From an uncultured Flammeovirgaceae bacterium (GTDB taxonomy: Bacteria; Bacteroidota; Bacteroidia; Cytophagales; Cyclobacteriaceae): a DNA stretch of 7,645 bases. A program made the position numbers and the translations under genes. The number at the start of each line of letters is the position of its first letter. Position 1 is the stretch's first letter. Location: the NCBI GenBank assembly GCA_946480685.1, contig CAMLLI010000176.1:1-7645 (forward strand), read 5' to 3'. This document shows positions 6,323 through 7,645 of the stretch, piece after piece. The notes beneath the pieces were generated by a model. That model was not told where the DNA came from and ran no database searches. It saw only the letters and a list, made by a program, of their open reading frames with translations.

Positions 6323-7576
6323 ATGTCTACAACAACACAAACATACACCATCAATGTCAACGCAGCCGCGGAAGTATTAAAATCCGTTGTGCTGAAAACA
6401 CCGTTGCAGTACCATCGCAAGCTTTCTGAAAAATTCAAGGCAGAGATTTACGTAAAGCGTGAAGACCTGCAGGTAGTGCGCTCCTATAAATTACGAGGAG
6501 CCTATAATTTGATTCAAAGCTTAACGGAAGAGCAACGTAAACGTGGTGTAGTTTGTGCCAGTGCGGGGAACCACGCACAAGGTGTAGCATTCTCGTGCAA
6601 ACACCTGGATATAAAAGGTGTGATCTATATGCCGGCTATCACGCCCAAGCAGAAGATCAACCAGGTAAAAATGTTTGGTGGCGATAACATCGAGATCGTA
6701 CTCACCGGTGATACATTTGACGAATGCCAGGCGCATGCGTTGGAGTATACACAGAAGAATAACATGGTATTCATTCCGCCATTCGATCACATAAAAGTAA
6801 TCGAAGGGCAGGGAACTGTTGCCAAAGAAATACTCGATGAAGTATCCGGTATAGATTACGTCTTCGTGCCGATTGGCGGAGGCGGATTATGTGCCGGCCT
6901 GGGCGAATACTTTAAAACATATTCTCCCCAAACGAAAATTATAGGCGTAGAACCTACAGGCGCACCTTCCATGAAGGAGGCACTGAAAGAAGGTAAACCT
7001 GTAAAACTGGAAAAGATACAGCGCTTCGTAGATGGAGCCTCTGTACAGCGTGTAGGCGACTTAACATTTACATTCTGTAAAGAGATACTGGCTGATATGC
7101 TGTTGGTGCCGGAAGGAAAAGTGAGTTCCACTATACTTCAGCTCTATAACCAGGATGCTATTGTAGCAGAACCTGCCGGAGCGCTCTCCATTGCTGCACT
7201 TGATCAGTATGCAGAGCAGATCAAAGGCAAAAAAGTTGTATGTATACTCAGCGGTGGTAACAATGATATCGACCGCATGCAGGAGATCAAAGAACGATCG
7301 CTGCTATATGAAGGATTAAAACATTATTTTATCGTGCGCTTTGCACAGCGCCCCGGTGCATTGAAAGAATTTGTGAACCAGATACTCGGCCCGACCGATG
7401 ATATCGTTCGCTTCGAATTCATTCAGAAACACAATAAGGAAACGGGGCCGGCATTGATTGGTATAGAAGTGAAATCAACGGAAGATTTCAAATCACTGAT
7501 CGAACGCATGGATGGTCACAAGCTGAATTATACGCTTGTGAACCAGAATGAAAACCTGTTCGAATACTTAGTATAG
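6323..7576 (+). CDS. ilvA: Threonine ammonia-lyase (threonine deaminase), 417 aa
   Basis: IlvA converts threonine to 2-oxobutanoate and ammonia, supplying the isoleucine branch. The PLP domain shows VKREDLQ (44-50), the Schiff-base lysine K56 in RSYKLRGAYN, SAGNHAQG (80-87), the phosphate-binding GGGGL (185-189) and SGGNND (310-315). Residues about 334-415 form a single ACT-like regulatory domain, beginning HYFIVRFAQRPGALKEF. At 417 residues it is the short one-ACT form, as in Bacillus and Corynebacterium, unlike the 514-residue E. coli enzyme with two such domains. The start is placed at ATG 6323 because the in-frame TTG at 6311 lies right after the hairpin and adds only four residues. An intrinsic terminator follows, so this is the last gene of the operon. 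Catabolic TdcB lacks the ACT domain, which favours the biosynthetic enzyme. Confidence 0.95.
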   Translation: MSTTTQTYTINVNAAAEVLKSVVLKTPLQYHRKLSEKFKAEIYVKREDLQVVRSYKLRGAYNLIQSLTEEQRKRGVVCASAGNHAQGVAFSCKHLDIKGVIYMPAITPKQKINQVKMFGGDNIEIVLTGDTFDECQAHALEYTQKNNMVFIPPFDHIKVIEGQGTVAKEILDEVSGIDYVFVPIGGGGLCAGLGEYFKTYSPQTKIIGVEPTGAPSMKEALKEGKPVKLEKIQRFVDGASVQRVGDLTFTFCKEILADMLLVPEGKVSSTILQLYNQDAIVAEPAGALSIAALDQYAEQIKGKKVVCILSGGNNDIDRMQEIKERSLLYEGLKHYFIVRFAQRPGALKEFVNQILGPTDDIVRFEFIQKHNKETGPALIGIEVKSTEDFKSLIERMDGHKLNYTLVNQNENLFEYLV

Positions 7577-7602
7577 AATTTATATTCCCTGATATATACT
7601 TG

Positions 7603-7630
7603 AATGCCACTACTCCGGTGGCATTTTTTG
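7603..7630 (+). terminator. Intrinsic terminator of the ilv operon
   Basis: ATGCCAC (7604-7610) pairs with GTGGCAT (7618-7624) around a 7-base loop, with A7603-T7625 adding a pair, followed at once by T-rich TTTTTTG (7624-7630). It lies 27 bases after the ilvA stop codon and closes the operon. The remaining 15 bases of the window show nothing recognisable. Confidence 0.9.
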
Positions 7631-7645
7631 TCTCCCGCAGAAATC

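Overview
The window holds a complete branched-chain amino acid (isoleucine/valine, and part of leucine) biosynthesis operon, all on the + strand: ilvE, ilvD, ilvB, ilvN, ilvC, ilvA. It runs from a regulatory leader to a final intrinsic terminator. The protein sequences (for example the IlvD N-terminus, the one-ACT threonine deaminase and the class I ketol-acid reductoisomerase), the lack of purine-rich Shine-Dalgarno sites before the start codons, and A/T-rich start regions suggest a member of the Bacteroidota, probably near the Chitinophagaceae. That placement is inferred from the sequence alone.

Region by region: 1-99 is upstream DNA that should carry the promoter, though no convincing consensus is visible. 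100-222 encodes a 40-residue leader peptide in which 18 residues are Ile, Leu or Val; 10 of residues 22-32 are branched-chain. It is followed at 243-277 by a strong GC-rich hairpin and U-tract placed directly before ilvE. An alternative hairpin joining the last leader codons (205-218) to the 5' arm of the terminator (238-252) would prevent termination. Together these make a classical ribosome-mediated transcription attenuator, and this is the most notable feature of the window.

The genes follow at 310-1197 (ilvE), 1350-3035 (ilvD, GTG start), 3010-4764 (ilvB, overlapping ilvD by 26 bases), 4837-5130 (ilvN, a short single-ACT regulatory subunit lacking the usual glycines), 5188-6258 (ilvC) and 6323-7576 (ilvA). 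A terminator lies at 7603-7630.

The gaps are structured. The ilvE-ilvD gap has two hairpins, one capped by a C(UUCG)G tetraloop. The ilvB-ilvN gap is a degenerate 7-base tandem repeat that runs up to the ilvN start codon. The ilvN-ilvC gap is a degenerate 8-base A-rich repeat. The ilvC-ilvA gap carries a 15-bp hairpin without a U-tract.

Pathway logic: IlvA makes 2-oxobutanoate from threonine. IlvB/IlvN condense pyruvate with pyruvate or 2-oxobutanoate. IlvC reduces and isomerises the products, IlvD dehydrates them, and IlvE transaminates the resulting 2-oxo acids to valine, isoleucine and (from the Leu branch) leucine. No leu genes are present, so the leucine-specific steps must be encoded elsewhere.
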